A stretch of DNA of 32,813 nt from assembly GCA_023663735.1 (NCBI GenBank), contig JAMPGV010000035.1, positions 1 to 32,813 on the forward strand, written 5' to 3'. Made by a program: the position numbers and the translations under genes. Source of the DNA: Muribaculum sp. GTDB lineage: Bacteria > Bacillota > Clostridia > Lachnospirales > Lachnospiraceae. Shown piece after piece: positions 24,670 to 32,740 of the stretch (position 1 is its first letter; each line of letters starts with the position of its first letter). Under the pieces are notes generated by a model, which ran no database searches, was not told the origin of the DNA, and saw nothing but the letters and a program-made list of their open reading frames with translations.

Positions 24670-26214
24670 TTAAAATTGCCTGCGCTGCCGGAGTACGGGC
24701 GTCACGCTGAACACTTCTTTGAAAAATTCCGCTCTGGCGGCAAAGAATCCGGTTTCGAGCGTGATATCCTCCATGGTATCCGCGTTTAAGAACAGTTCGT
24801 TGTCCCGCAGAACCGCTTTTAGCCCCTTTAACTTCTGCTTGTGGCTGTGATCCATGCTGGCGGCCAGACGCAGGATCGCCGTGAGTTTGGCCACTTTCAG
24901 ATAGGCCTCCCGGCCCAGAATCCGGCTCTCCGCGGACTGTTCGTAATAGACAAAGGGACTGTGGTAAAAGCGTACCACATTGGCCACCAGCTCCCGTTCC
25001 ACATGCGAGAGTCCGATGATCTCTGTGGCCATAATAATATCATAGGAAGTCTCGCCGATATTCACAAGGCTGATATATTTGCCGCAGTCGTGGAGGATCG
25101 CGGCCAGACGCAGATAGAGCCTCTCCCTTCTGCCCATCCCATGCACTTTCTTCATGCTGTCAAAAATGGCGGTGGTGATCGTCTCCAGCGTCTCCGCACG
25201 CTTGTGGCTTCCCATGTAACGCTTGCTGATATTCATGGCGCAGGCCACGATATCCTGTTCAAAATCATGTTCGCCCCTAAACATTTTGATGCTCTCGCCG
25301 TATTCGTAGGCGATGCCGTCGCAGAGGGTAACTCCCGGCGCCCAGATTCTCACCGCCTCCATCAGCTCTGCGATGCGGCGGACCAAAACCGCGCTGATAA
25401 ACACCAACGGCACCTTTTCCTCGACCACGTCCAGCGCCCGGGCGACCTCCGTCTGATTGGTGGTGCGCAGAAGCTCCATCAGCCCTTCAAAATCCTCCGC
25501 GTCAATGATGCCCTCTCCCGCCTCCCGCCCGGCATGTTTTACCGCCCAGGGGGAAATATAGTCGTCCACAATGATAATATTCTGAATCTCCCTGTCCTTC
25601 AGGTAGAGCTTTTTGTATGCGGAAAGCTGTGCGCTGACCATCTCCCCCACCAGATGCTCCAGATGCTGCGGCCCCACATGCAGATGGTTCATGACCTCCT
25701 GAATGCGCAGGACGCCCAGCCGCAGGTTCTGGGTGGACACCAGCGTGTCGTTGTCGAAGAGGGAAAGCTGAATGCTTCCCCCGCCGATATCCACGATGGC
25801 GGTTTTCTCCTCAATGATGCGCCGGAAGCTCTCCCCCTTGGAAGCGATGGATTTGTAATCCAGAAAGCGTTGTTCGGAATTGCTGAGTACCTCCAGCTTC
25901 AGTCCCGTGCGCTGGGCGATCTGATCCAGCACGAGGGCGGAATTGTCCGTCTCCCGGATGGCGCTGGTCCCATAGGCCCGGTAGCCGTCCACTTTATAGG
26001 AATCCATGATCTCCGCAAATTCCTTCAAAGTGCGGCACAGTTCATCCATCTTGTCCGTGCTGATCTTGCCCGTGGCATAAGTCTCGCTGCCCAGATCCAG
26101 TCTGCGGCTCACATGGTCGATGGCGCGCATGGCCGTCTTGCCGGACAGCTCGAAAATTTTCATGGACAGCTCATAGCTGCCCACATCGACGGCTGCAAAC
26201 GTTTTCACACTCAT
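24670..26214 (-). CDS. ppx: Ppx/GppA-type exopolyphosphatase with HD domain
   Basis: A 514-residue protein with a Ppx/GppA ASKHA-fold N-terminal half (AAVDVGSYELSMKIF, then GTSAIRE and VDIGGGSIQLSLF) and a C-terminal HD domain (ILHDCGKYI near 360). It would shorten polyphosphate or hydrolyse pppGpp. The ATG at 26214 has AGGAGG 6 bases upstream; the frame is open to 26298 but lies in the previous gene. ATGA overlaps the DUF815 stop by 4 bases, so translation is coupled. The position between DUF815 and ppk supports a role in polyphosphate turnover. Confidence 0.92.
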   Translation of the reverse strand: MSVKTFAAVDVGSYELSMKIFELSGKTAMRAIDHVSRRLDLGSETYATGKISTDKMDELCRTLKEFAEIMDSYKVDGYRAYGTSAIRETDNSALVLDQIAQRTGLKLEVLSNSEQRFLDYKSIASKGESFRRIIEEKTAIVDIGGGSIQLSLFDNDTLVSTQNLRLGVLRIQEVMNHLHVGPQHLEHLVGEMVSAQLSAYKKLYLKDREIQNIIIVDDYISPWAVKHAGREAGEGIIDAEDFEGLMELLRTTNQTEVARALDVVEEKVPLVFISAVLVRRIAELMEAVRIWAPGVTLCDGIAYEYGESIKMFRGEHDFEQDIVACAMNISKRYMGSHKRAETLETITTAIFDSMKKVHGMGRRERLYLRLAAILHDCGKYISLVNIGETSYDIIMATEIIGLSHVERELVANVVRFYHSPFVYYEQSAESRILGREAYLKVAKLTAILRLAASMDHSHKQKLKGLKAVLRDNELFLNADTMEDITLETGFFAARAEFFKEVFSVTPVLRQRRQF

Positions 26215-27512
26215 TGCGCTCCTCCTAACCTTGCCGACAGATCGTCGATAAACTGTCTGGCCGTCCTGCCGGACAGCCCCCCGTGGGAAAGCTCCCATTG
26301 ATTCGCCCGAAGCAGAAGCTCCTCCTCGGAAATATTCAACTGTTCCCGCTCCGCCAACGCTTTCACGATGGCCTGAAATTCCTTTTTGCCCGGCGCGCCA
26401 AAATAGATGGTGACGCCGAAACGGCTCACCAGCGACAGTTTCTCCTGCACCGTGTCTCCCGTGTGCAGATCCTCCCGGATTTCTTCCCTGTCGCCCACAT
26501 TCTCGCGGATCAGGTGTCTGCGGTTGGAGGTGGCGTAGATCAGCACATTTTCCGGCTTTTTCTCCAATCCGCCCTCGATGACCGCTTTTAAGTATTTATA
26601 TTCGATCTCAAAATCTTCAAAACTCAGATCGTCCATGTAGATGATAAACTTATAATTGCGGTTCTTGATGCGGGCGATCACCTCGTTCAGATCCTGAAAC
26701 TGATGTTTGTAAATCTCTATGATGCGCAGCCCCCTGTCGTAATATGCATTAGCGATGGCCTTGATGCAGGAGGATTTCCCCGTGCCAGCGTCGCCGAACA
26801 GCAGGCAGTTGTTGGCCTTGCGCCCGCTCACGAACGCTTCGGTGTTGTCGATCAGCTTGCGCTTGGGAATCTCGTATCCCACCAGATCGTCCAGATGCAC
26901 ATGGGTGATATTCAAAATGGGCGGAATCTGCAGTCCGCCGGCATCTCTGGCAACCCGGAAGGACTTGTGCAGGCCGAACTCTCCCACACCGTATTCTTTA
27001 TAAAATTCCGTCAGCGTGTCCTTCATCTCCCGCGCCGTGCGGTTCTCGCAGAAATGTTCCGCCAGTCCGCAGATCCTTTCACAGATCCTGCGGTTATACA
27101 CTTTACTCTCCTGACTGCTCGTCCGATAATCAGTCAGAATCTCAAACTCCGGCGCCTGCAGCGCTTCGGTCATGGGCGTAAAATCATAGTCGTAGAACTC
27201 TTTGAAGACCTCGATATCGTGCAGCGCCGCCTCGTTGATACTGCCCTGCACCGCTCCCCGGATCTCACAGGCCATACTGTAGCTGTTCTCACTGTTGACC
27301 AAGAGATTTGCCAGATAACAGTGCCAGAGATTGCCGTGAAATCCGTAACTGCCCGCCAGCTCCAGAAGCCGGTGCAGACATTGGAACAGAAGCGCCCGCA
27401 GATCCTCCCGGTTGTAAAAGTCATCCTCATAATGGGACATGAGCCATGCCATATCATAAAAAAGCTGTCCGTCCTTAAAATCCCTATATAAAAGAAGTTC
27501 CTGTTCCCGCAT
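26211..27512 (-). CDS. DUF815 AAA+ ATPase
   Basis: A 433-residue protein. The C-terminal half is an AAA+-type ATPase of the DUF815 family, with Walker A GDAGTGKSS (about 240-248) and Walker B FIIYMDDLSF (about 285-295), then IYATSNRRHL and SGRTARQF. The N-terminal 180 residues are helical-looking and specific to the longer DUF815 forms. Function is unknown. The ATG at 27512 has AGGAGG 4 bases upstream and starts 8 bases after the pheA stop. It shares ATGA with ppx, so it is likely made at similar levels. Confidence 0.88.
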   Translation of the reverse strand: MREQELLLYRDFKDGQLFYDMAWLMSHYEDDFYNREDLRALLFQCLHRLLELAGSYGFHGNLWHCYLANLLVNSENSYSMACEIRGAVQGSINEAALHDIEVFKEFYDYDFTPMTEALQAPEFEILTDYRTSSQESKVYNRRICERICGLAEHFCENRTAREMKDTLTEFYKEYGVGEFGLHKSFRVARDAGGLQIPPILNITHVHLDDLVGYEIPKRKLIDNTEAFVSGRKANNCLLFGDAGTGKSSCIKAIANAYYDRGLRIIEIYKHQFQDLNEVIARIKNRNYKFIIYMDDLSFEDFEIEYKYLKAVIEGGLEKKPENVLIYATSNRRHLIRENVGDREEIREDLHTGDTVQEKLSLVSRFGVTIYFGAPGKKEFQAIVKALAEREQLNISEEELLLRANQWELSHGGLSGRTARQFIDDLSARLGGAQ

Positions 27513-27520
27513 GGCTCCTC

Positions 27521-28642
27521 CTAGTAGTTGCCCAGTATTTTCATATTTCTCGCCTCTTCTCGCAATCCGCACAGGGCGTTTTTGACGGATCCGTCCGCAA
27601 GATTGCCCTCGAAATCCACAAAAAAGCGGTATTCCCAATTCCGCCCCTCGATGGGACGGCTTTCGATCTTCGTCATGTTCAGATGATTGTAGATAAAATG
27701 GGACAGCATGTGGTAGAGGGAACCGCTCTCATGGGGTACCTCGAAGCAGATGCTGACCTTGGAGGCGTCTTTCCGAAAAATCTTCTGGTTCGTGACGATG
27801 ATGAACCGGGTGGAGTTGGTGCCGGAATGGTTGATGCCCTTCTGCAGCACCTCCAGACCATAGATCTGTCCCGCCAGCTCGCTGGCCACCGCCGCCTGTG
27901 ACCGATCCTGTTCCTCCGCCACTTTTCTGGCCGCAAACGCATTGTTCTGCATACTGATCTGCTGCCAAGGGTGTTCGGCCAGATACCTTGCGCTCTGCAT
28001 CAGAGACTGGGGATGGGAGTAGACCGTGCGGACGTCGGACAGCGAAGCGCCGGGGACGCCCAGCAGACAATGCTCAATGCGGATGATCTGCTCCGCCACA
28101 ATATAGTTCTCATATTCCACCAGCAGATCATAGATCTCGCTCACAACGCCCGCCGTGGAGTTTTCGATGGGAAGCACCGCAAAATCCGCGCTGCCCTCGT
28201 CAATGGCACTCATGGCGTCGCGGAATGTGTCCACATGAAAGCTCCTGATATTTTCTCCGAAATACCGCAGCATAGCCGCCTGAGAGTAGGCTCCCTCCGC
28301 ACCCTGAAAGACCACCCGCGCTTTCTCCGTGTCCAGACGATCCACGCCGATGAAGGGAAGTTTCCCCTGCAGTCCGTGTTCCGCCATCATCCGGTACTGG
28401 AGTTTGCGGCTCATGGCCATGATCTGTTCAAAAAGCTCTGCGATGCCCTGCCGGTTCTCCTCCTGTGCCAGCGCCTTCACGCTGCCCAGCTTCTCCTGCT
28501 CCCGCACCCGGTCGAATACTTTTCTGCCGTTTTCGATTTTATACTCCGCCACCTGCCTGCACAGATCCATCCGCCGCTCATACAGCTCCACGATCTGCGC
28601 GTCTATCCCGTCAAGCCCCTTCCTCAGTTCCCCTAAATCCAT
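27521..28642 (-). CDS. pheA: Chorismate mutase/prephenate dehydratase (P-protein)
   Basis: A 373-residue bifunctional enzyme of phenylalanine synthesis. The chorismate mutase domain is at about 1-85 (MDLGELRKGLDGIDAQIVEL then YKIENG), followed by prephenate dehydratase from about 105 (VFQGAEGAYSQAA, LPIENS, NSTRFIIV) and an ACT domain from about 295 with ESRP, the site of feedback control by phenylalanine. The start could be 28642 (GGAG 6 bases upstream) or 28654; the first fits the family start better. It is the first gene of the operon, with DUF815 next. Confidence 0.94.
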   Translation of the reverse strand: MDLGELRKGLDGIDAQIVELYERRMDLCRQVAEYKIENGRKVFDRVREQEKLGSVKALAQEENRQGIAELFEQIMAMSRKLQYRMMAEHGLQGKLPFIGVDRLDTEKARVVFQGAEGAYSQAAMLRYFGENIRSFHVDTFRDAMSAIDEGSADFAVLPIENSTAGVVSEIYDLLVEYENYIVAEQIIRIEHCLLGVPGASLSDVRTVYSHPQSLMQSARYLAEHPWQQISMQNNAFAARKVAEEQDRSQAAVASELAGQIYGLEVLQKGINHSGTNSTRFIIVTNQKIFRKDASKVSICFEVPHESGSLYHMLSHFIYNHLNMTKIESRPIEGRNWEYRFFVDFEGNLADGSVKNALCGLREEARNMKILGNY

Positions 28643-28715
28643 CCTTCTCTCCATTCCTGCCGCTCCGTACCCCGGAGCGGACATCCGTTTCTGCGCAAAA
28701 CTTTCACACTACCAT

Positions 28716-28744
28716 ATTTTATAACAAATCCGGCTTGATAGCAA
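28716..28744 (-). promoter_or_regulatory. Promoter of the pheA operon
   Basis: On the minus strand TTGCTA (28739-28744) and TAAAAT (28716-28721) are spaced by 17 bases. The -35 box overlaps that of the divergent DUF5050 promoter by 2 bases. Confidence 0.55.
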
Positions 28745-28763
28745 GAAAAATACAGTGTATACT
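28735..28763 (+). promoter_or_regulatory. Promoter of the DUF5050 gene
   Basis: TTGATA (28735-28740) and TATACT (28758-28763) are spaced by 17 bases. Transcription would start near 28770. Confidence 0.65.
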
Positions 28764-28863
28764 TCACTTATAAGACAGCGTTAAACTTTTCAGTTTTCAA
28801 TCATTTTAAACAGAATAGTTTTCTGATAATAGTTTTCAATATAAGAAAGGTATGGTTATCGTT

Positions 28864-29868
28864 ATGAAGAAAAAAAATTCCGATCTCAAGCTGCTCCTCT
28901 TTCTGGCGCCCCCGGTCATTCTGGTATTCCTTGCTCTGATACTGGTGTGGGTTCTCACCGGAAGAGTGAAAATGAATCCCGAGGGAACCGTGGGCAACAC
29001 CGCCGGCAATCTCAACAACGGGGGGCTGTTCTGCGAATACAACGGCACGGTTTATTTCTCCAATCCCACGGACGGCGGTTCCCTCTACGCCATGAACCCG
29101 GATGAATCTCAACTGCGCCGGCTCAATTCCATGCAGGTCCGCAATCTGCTGGCCGGGGGCGATTACCTGTACTATTTCCAACTCGGCTCCGCAGGATACG
29201 ACGGCCCCGGAAGCGTCACCAACACGCACTCCTTCAACCGCTGTAATCTGAATGGCAAAAATGCCGTGGCCATCACCCGGGACGTGGTGACATGCGGCCA
29301 ACTGGTCAATAATTACCTGTATCTGCTCACCGCGGGCAAGGAGCATCCCGTATTTTATAAAATCAAAATCGACAAATCGGATGAAGTGCATCTGGCGGAC
29401 TACGCCGTCAATCCGGCCTGCGCCGAAAACGGCATGATCTACTATAACGGCACGCAGAGCGACCATTTCCTGTACCGTTTAAACACGGCCACGGATGTGG
29501 AGGAGACCGTGTGGAACGGCAATCTGTGGTATCCTGTTTTGAGCGGGGATTTCATTTATTATATGGATGTGTCTTCCGACTATCGACTGTGCCGCTACTC
29601 CCTCTCGGGACAGAACGTGGAAGTACTCACAAACGAACGGGTAGAATGCTTCAACGTGGGTTCCGGTTATATCTACTATCAGACCAACAGCGCCACCGCC
29701 CCGCAGTTGAAATGTATGCACACCGACGGAAGCAATGTGCTGGTTGTGGCGGACGGCATCTATACCAATATCAACATGACGTCGCGCTATGTCTACTTTC
29801 AGGAATTTGGCGTGGACTCCAGTCTGTACCACGCCGTACTGGGCAATGACCAATATCGCGCCTTTTAA
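28864..29868 (+). CDS. DUF5050 membrane-anchored beta-propeller-like protein
   Basis: About 334 residues. A short charged N-terminus (MKKKNSD) and one membrane helix (about 8-33) are followed by a large extracellular part. It repeats short motifs of the kind YLYYFQL, MIYYNG, FIYYMD and YIYYQT, with spacing near 45 residues, typical of DUF5050 propeller-like domains. Function is unknown. The start is uncertain: AAAGG is 13 bases before the ATG at 28864 and only 1 base before another in-frame ATG at 28852. It is divergent from pheA and converges with the ArsR gene. Confidence 0.75.
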   Translation: MKKKNSDLKLLLFLAPPVILVFLALILVWVLTGRVKMNPEGTVGNTAGNLNNGGLFCEYNGTVYFSNPTDGGSLYAMNPDESQLRRLNSMQVRNLLAGGDYLYYFQLGSAGYDGPGSVTNTHSFNRCNLNGKNAVAITRDVVTCGQLVNNYLYLLTAGKEHPVFYKIKIDKSDEVHLADYAVNPACAENGMIYYNGTQSDHFLYRLNTATDVEETVWNGNLWYPVLSGDFIYYMDVSSDYRLCRYSLSGQNVEVLTNERVECFNVGSGYIYYQTNSATAPQLKCMHTDGSNVLVVADGIYTNINMTSRYVYFQEFGVDSSLYHAVLGNDQYRAF

Positions 29869-29880
29869 TCAAAACACGTG

Positions 29881-30225
29881 TTATTCTTCGATGTGATCCT
29901 GTCCTTGGCTCAGGATCGTGACAATATGGCTGTCCGCCAGAGAATAGAAAATGGTTTTGCCCTCCCGGCGGTTTTTGACCAGATCCATCTGCTTCAACAC
30001 CCGGAGCTGGTGGGAGATCGCCGACTGAGACATGCCCAGCAATGTGGCGATATCGTAGACGCACATCTCGGAACACAACAGTACATAGAGGATTTTTAGG
30101 CGGGTCACATCGCCGAACACCTTGAAAAACTCGCCCAAATCCTGCAATTCCTCCTCCGGAAGCATCTGTGCGTCTATTTTTTGAATCGTTTTGTCATTCA
30201 GATGAAGATATTCTTTCTCTTCCAT
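29881..30225 (-). CDS. ArsR/SmtB-family metal-sensing repressor
   Basis: A 114-residue winged-helix repressor. The HTH is CVYDIATLLGMSQSAISHQLRVLKQM. The C-terminal helix has DSH, then H eleven residues after the first His and E three residues later, matching the alpha-5 D-x-H...H-x-x-E metal site of SmtB/CzrA-type Zn/Co/Ni sensors. Single cysteines in alpha-3 (CSEMCVYD) do not give a full CadC-like site. The ATG at 30225 has AAAGG 6 bases upstream. No metal transporter is next to it in the window, so the target gene is not seen. Confidence 0.88.
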   Translation of the reverse strand: MEEKEYLHLNDKTIQKIDAQMLPEEELQDLGEFFKVFGDVTRLKILYVLLCSEMCVYDIATLLGMSQSAISHQLRVLKQMDLVKNRREGKTIFYSLADSHIVTILSQGQDHIEE

Positions 30226-30266
30226 AATCAACCTTTCGCATTTCAATACTATTTTTTCAATCTAAT

Positions 30267-30316
30267 GCGCACGGATTTGCAATGGAATATACCGCTTCGC
30301 AGTGCAAATCCGGCGC
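30267..30316. repeat. Long inverted repeat between folBK and the ArsR gene
   Basis: CGGATTTGCA (30272-30281) and TGCAAATCCG (30303-30312) form a perfect 10-bp inverted repeat, extended outward by GCGC on both sides with one bulged base, around a 21-base loop. No T-run follows on either strand, so it is not a standard terminator. It lies upstream of the ArsR gene and may be an operator or processing site. Confidence 0.5.
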
Positions 30317-30326
30317 GTAATATAAA

Positions 30327-31172
30327 TCATGAATTAATTTTCGTCCCGCCGGAATGAGGCAGCGCCTCCAACAGCTGCACGACCGTTTTCCCCAAGATGG
30401 GATGCCGATAATTCGGCGCCAGATGACTCAACGGTTCCAGCACAAAATACCGATTCTCCAAATCCGCATGAGGCAGCACAAGCACATCGTCCTCATACAC
30501 CAGTTTGTCATAGAAGAGAATATCAATGTCCAGCGTTCTGGGACCCCAGTGTAATTCCCGGGTGCGCCCCGCCGCCGCCTCGATCTCATGCAGATACTGC
30601 AGCAATTCCTTCGGTGTAAGAAGCGTGCGCAGTTTCACGGCGGTATTCAAGAAACGATCCTGTTCCGTATATCCGTAGGGTTCTGTCTCCAGCAGCTCCG
30701 CGGTCTGCTGTACCTGAATCAGCGGATGTTCCCCCAGCTGCCGGATTCCCTGCCGCAGATAGGCCTCCCGATCCCCCATGTTGGAACCCAGCGACAGATA
30801 CGCTTGATGCCAGCCGCGTTTGATGCGCACAGACACCGACTCGAAAGGCAGACCCACGGGAGCCTCGGGTTTCCGGATCTCCAGCTCCAGAGCCGTGATC
30901 GAACCAAAGTTCAGAAGGAGCTGTTCGGCCAGATTCTCCGCCACAGACTCGATTAAATCGTAAATATACTCCTTCATCCAGTTGTTGATAAAATGAGAAA
31001 TTTCCCCATAGTTGGTGGAAAGACTCAGATCATCCTCCCTCCCTGCCGGACGAATGTCCGTATACAAGACGGCATTCACATAAAACGTCTGGCCCACTGC
31101 TTTTTCTTCCGGATTGACGCCGTGATAGGCATACACCTCCAGATTGTCGATTCTGATTTCGTCCTGATTCAT
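30327..31172 (-). CDS. folBK: Fused dihydroneopterin aldolase/HPPK
   Basis: A 281-residue fusion of FolB and FolK. FolB (about 1-120) has VYAYHGVNPEEKAVGQTFYV, NYGEI and SVAENLAEQLL. FolK (about 123-270) has AYLSLGSNMGDRE and GPRTLDIDILFYD, the Mg/ATP and pterin-binding motifs. It converts dihydroneopterin to hydroxymethyl-dihydropterin and pyrophosphorylates it, giving the substrate of FolP. It follows folP by 76 bases in the folate operon. A short GC hairpin (CCCGC/GCGGG) lies in that gap. Confidence 0.93.
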   Translation of the reverse strand: MNQDEIRIDNLEVYAYHGVNPEEKAVGQTFYVNAVLYTDIRPAGREDDLSLSTNYGEISHFINNWMKEYIYDLIESVAENLAEQLLLNFGSITALELEIRKPEAPVGLPFESVSVRIKRGWHQAYLSLGSNMGDREAYLRQGIRQLGEHPLIQVQQTAELLETEPYGYTEQDRFLNTAVKLRTLLTPKELLQYLHEIEAAAGRTRELHWGPRTLDIDILFYDKLVYEDDVLVLPHADLENRYFVLEPLSHLAPNYRHPILGKTVVQLLEALPHSGGTKINS

Positions 31173-31248
31173 TGCCTCTCCTATCTGCCCGCTTCCGCGG
31201 GTCTCAAATCAAGATTAAATTCTCGGCTTTGAATAGCGCCGCCAATTC

Positions 31249-32076
31249 CTAGCAAATTGCCTGACAGACCGCCTCCGCCATGCGCGCGGCGCGGACATTC
31301 TCTTTCACGTCATGCACCCGCACAAACATGCAGCCCTTTATCACGCCGAACACCGTGGTCGCCAAAGTCCCCTCCAGCCGCTCGTCCGCCGGAAGGTTCA
31401 GCGTCAGGCCGATCACCGATTTGCGGCTGCATCCCAGCAGGACGGGACAGCCGAAGATCTGCAACCGTTCCAGATTCCCAAGGATGCTCAAATTCTGCTC
31501 ATAACTTTTCCCAAATCCCACTCCCGGATCCAGAATGATTTTGTCCCTCGCAATCCCCGCCTGTTCTGCCAGTGAAAGCGTCTGCGTCAGATCCAGCGCC
31601 ATCTCCTGCCAAAAGTCTCGATACTCAGGATCTCTCCGATTGTGCATCAGACAACAGGGCAGTCCGCTCTCCGCAATCACCTCAGCCATATCCGCATCAT
31701 AGCGCAGTCCCCAGATATCGTTTATCAGATCCGCTCCGGCTGCAATGCCTGCTCTGGCCACGCCACTCTTATAGGTATCCAGCGAAACCGGTATGTCAAA
31801 TCTCGACTTAATCGCTTCCAAAACCGGCATGACGCGTTCAATCTCCTCCTGAACCGAGATCTGCTCATATCCGGGGCGGGTGGATTCGCCGCCGATATCC
31901 ACAATGTCCGCGCCGTCCCGCTGCATCTCTTCCACATGATACAATGCCCGATCCATCCGGTTCCATTGGCCGCCATCGGAAAAGGAATCCGGCGTCACGT
32001 TCAGAATTCCCATAATATAAGTCCGGCCCTGACGCCCAAACGGCTTTCCGCCGATCCACAGCTCTTCCGCCTTCAT
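31249..32076 (-). CDS. folP: Dihydropteroate synthase
   Basis: A 275-residue TIM-barrel enzyme that joins hydroxymethyl-dihydropterin pyrophosphate to p-aminobenzoate; it is the sulfonamide target. Motifs are MGILNVTPDSFSDGG, DIGGESTRPG, DPGVGFGKS and GCSRKS. The ATG at 32076 has GGAGG 6 bases upstream; the frame open to 32106 is not needed. It lies between the HD gene and folBK. A 14-bp tandem repeat lies 5' of it. Confidence 0.95.
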   Translation of the reverse strand: MKAEELWIGGKPFGRQGRTYIMGILNVTPDSFSDGGQWNRMDRALYHVEEMQRDGADIVDIGGESTRPGYEQISVQEEIERVMPVLEAIKSRFDIPVSLDTYKSGVARAGIAAGADLINDIWGLRYDADMAEVIAESGLPCCLMHNRRDPEYRDFWQEMALDLTQTLSLAEQAGIARDKIILDPGVGFGKSYEQNLSILGNLERLQIFGCPVLLGCSRKSVIGLTLNLPADERLEGTLATTVFGVIKGCMFVRVHDVKENVRAARMAEAVCQAIC

Positions 32077-32119
32077 TGTATGCCTCCGTGTGCCGCTACC
32101 CGACACCCCGCCTGTCGCT

Positions 32120-32156
32120 TCTAATCTTTAGCTTCTAATCTTTCTCCTCTAATCTT
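32120..32156. repeat. 14-bp tandem repeat upstream of folP
   Basis: TCTAATCTT occurs at 32120-32128, 32134-32142 and 32148-32156, with a regular 14-base period. It lies in the gap between the HD gene and folP. Confidence 0.7.
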
Positions 32157-32227
32157 GCCCCGGCCTTATCCCTCTTTGTCTTGTTTATGCCTTGCCGGGC
32201 TTTCCTGATTGAGCGTTTACTCTTCAT

Positions 32228-32710
32228 TTAATATCGGATTTTCAAATTTTTCTTGTCGTCGCTGCGGTGGCACTCCGGTTCCACATCACAGGCAAAACAA
32301 GTCCGGCTGGCTTTGTCCGCCCGGTACAGCACACCCCTCAGATTCTCCTCCGCAGCCACAGCCGCATCCCTGTGGCTCTTAATGGCGTCAATGATAACGT
32401 GTGTTTCTGAATCGTCGAATCCGCATTCCCGCAGGATTTCCGGAGCAATCTCCACACTGGCCAGCTCATGCGGTGTCTCGTCTTCATATTGGATATGCCT
32501 TCCCAGATCATGCAGAAGCGCTGCCGCATAGATCCATTCCCGAGAGATCCCCAGACCACTCTCCAGATTGATGATTTCCCCGATTCTGGCCACATCCAGA
32601 AAATGCGTCAGATCATGCTTTCCAAATTTGCGGTTCTCCTCCGCTTTCCGGTTTTCCGCCAAATGATATTTGAATAAATCATGATTTAATATCCTGTCGA
32701 TTCGCTCCAA
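32228..32710 (-). CDS. HD-domain phosphohydrolase in the folate operon
   Basis: A 160-residue HD-domain protein. Metal-binding residues are seen in FGKHDLTHFLDVAR and LLHDLGRHIQ. The C-terminal tail has CFACDVEPEC, a cysteine cluster that may bind metal. HD hydrolases act on nucleotide or pterin phosphates. Its place before folP and folBK suggests action on dihydroneopterin triphosphate or monophosphate, which is inference. The start is a TTG at 32710 with GGGAGGAG 8 bases upstream; no in-frame ATG fits. Confidence 0.8.
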   Translation of the reverse strand: MERIDRILNHDLFKYHLAENRKAEENRKFGKHDLTHFLDVARIGEIINLESGLGISREWIYAAALLHDLGRHIQYEDETPHELASVEIAPEILRECGFDDSETHVIIDAIKSHRDAAVAAEENLRGVLYRADKASRTCFACDVEPECHRSDDKKNLKIRY

Positions 32711-32740
32711 GGCCGGCTCTCCTCCCTCTATTCCATCCTA

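Noticed and set aside
24841-26301. 486-codon plus-strand ORF opposite ppx
   Set aside because: It is an antisense shadow of ppx, whose motifs and start are clear.
28801-29466. 221-codon minus-strand ORF opposite DUF5050
   Set aside because: It is a shadow; the plus strand has promoter, membrane segment and repeated YY motifs.
32150-32227. Terminator after the HD gene
   Set aside because: GC-rich blocks near 32158 and 32193 do not form a clean stem and no T-run follows.
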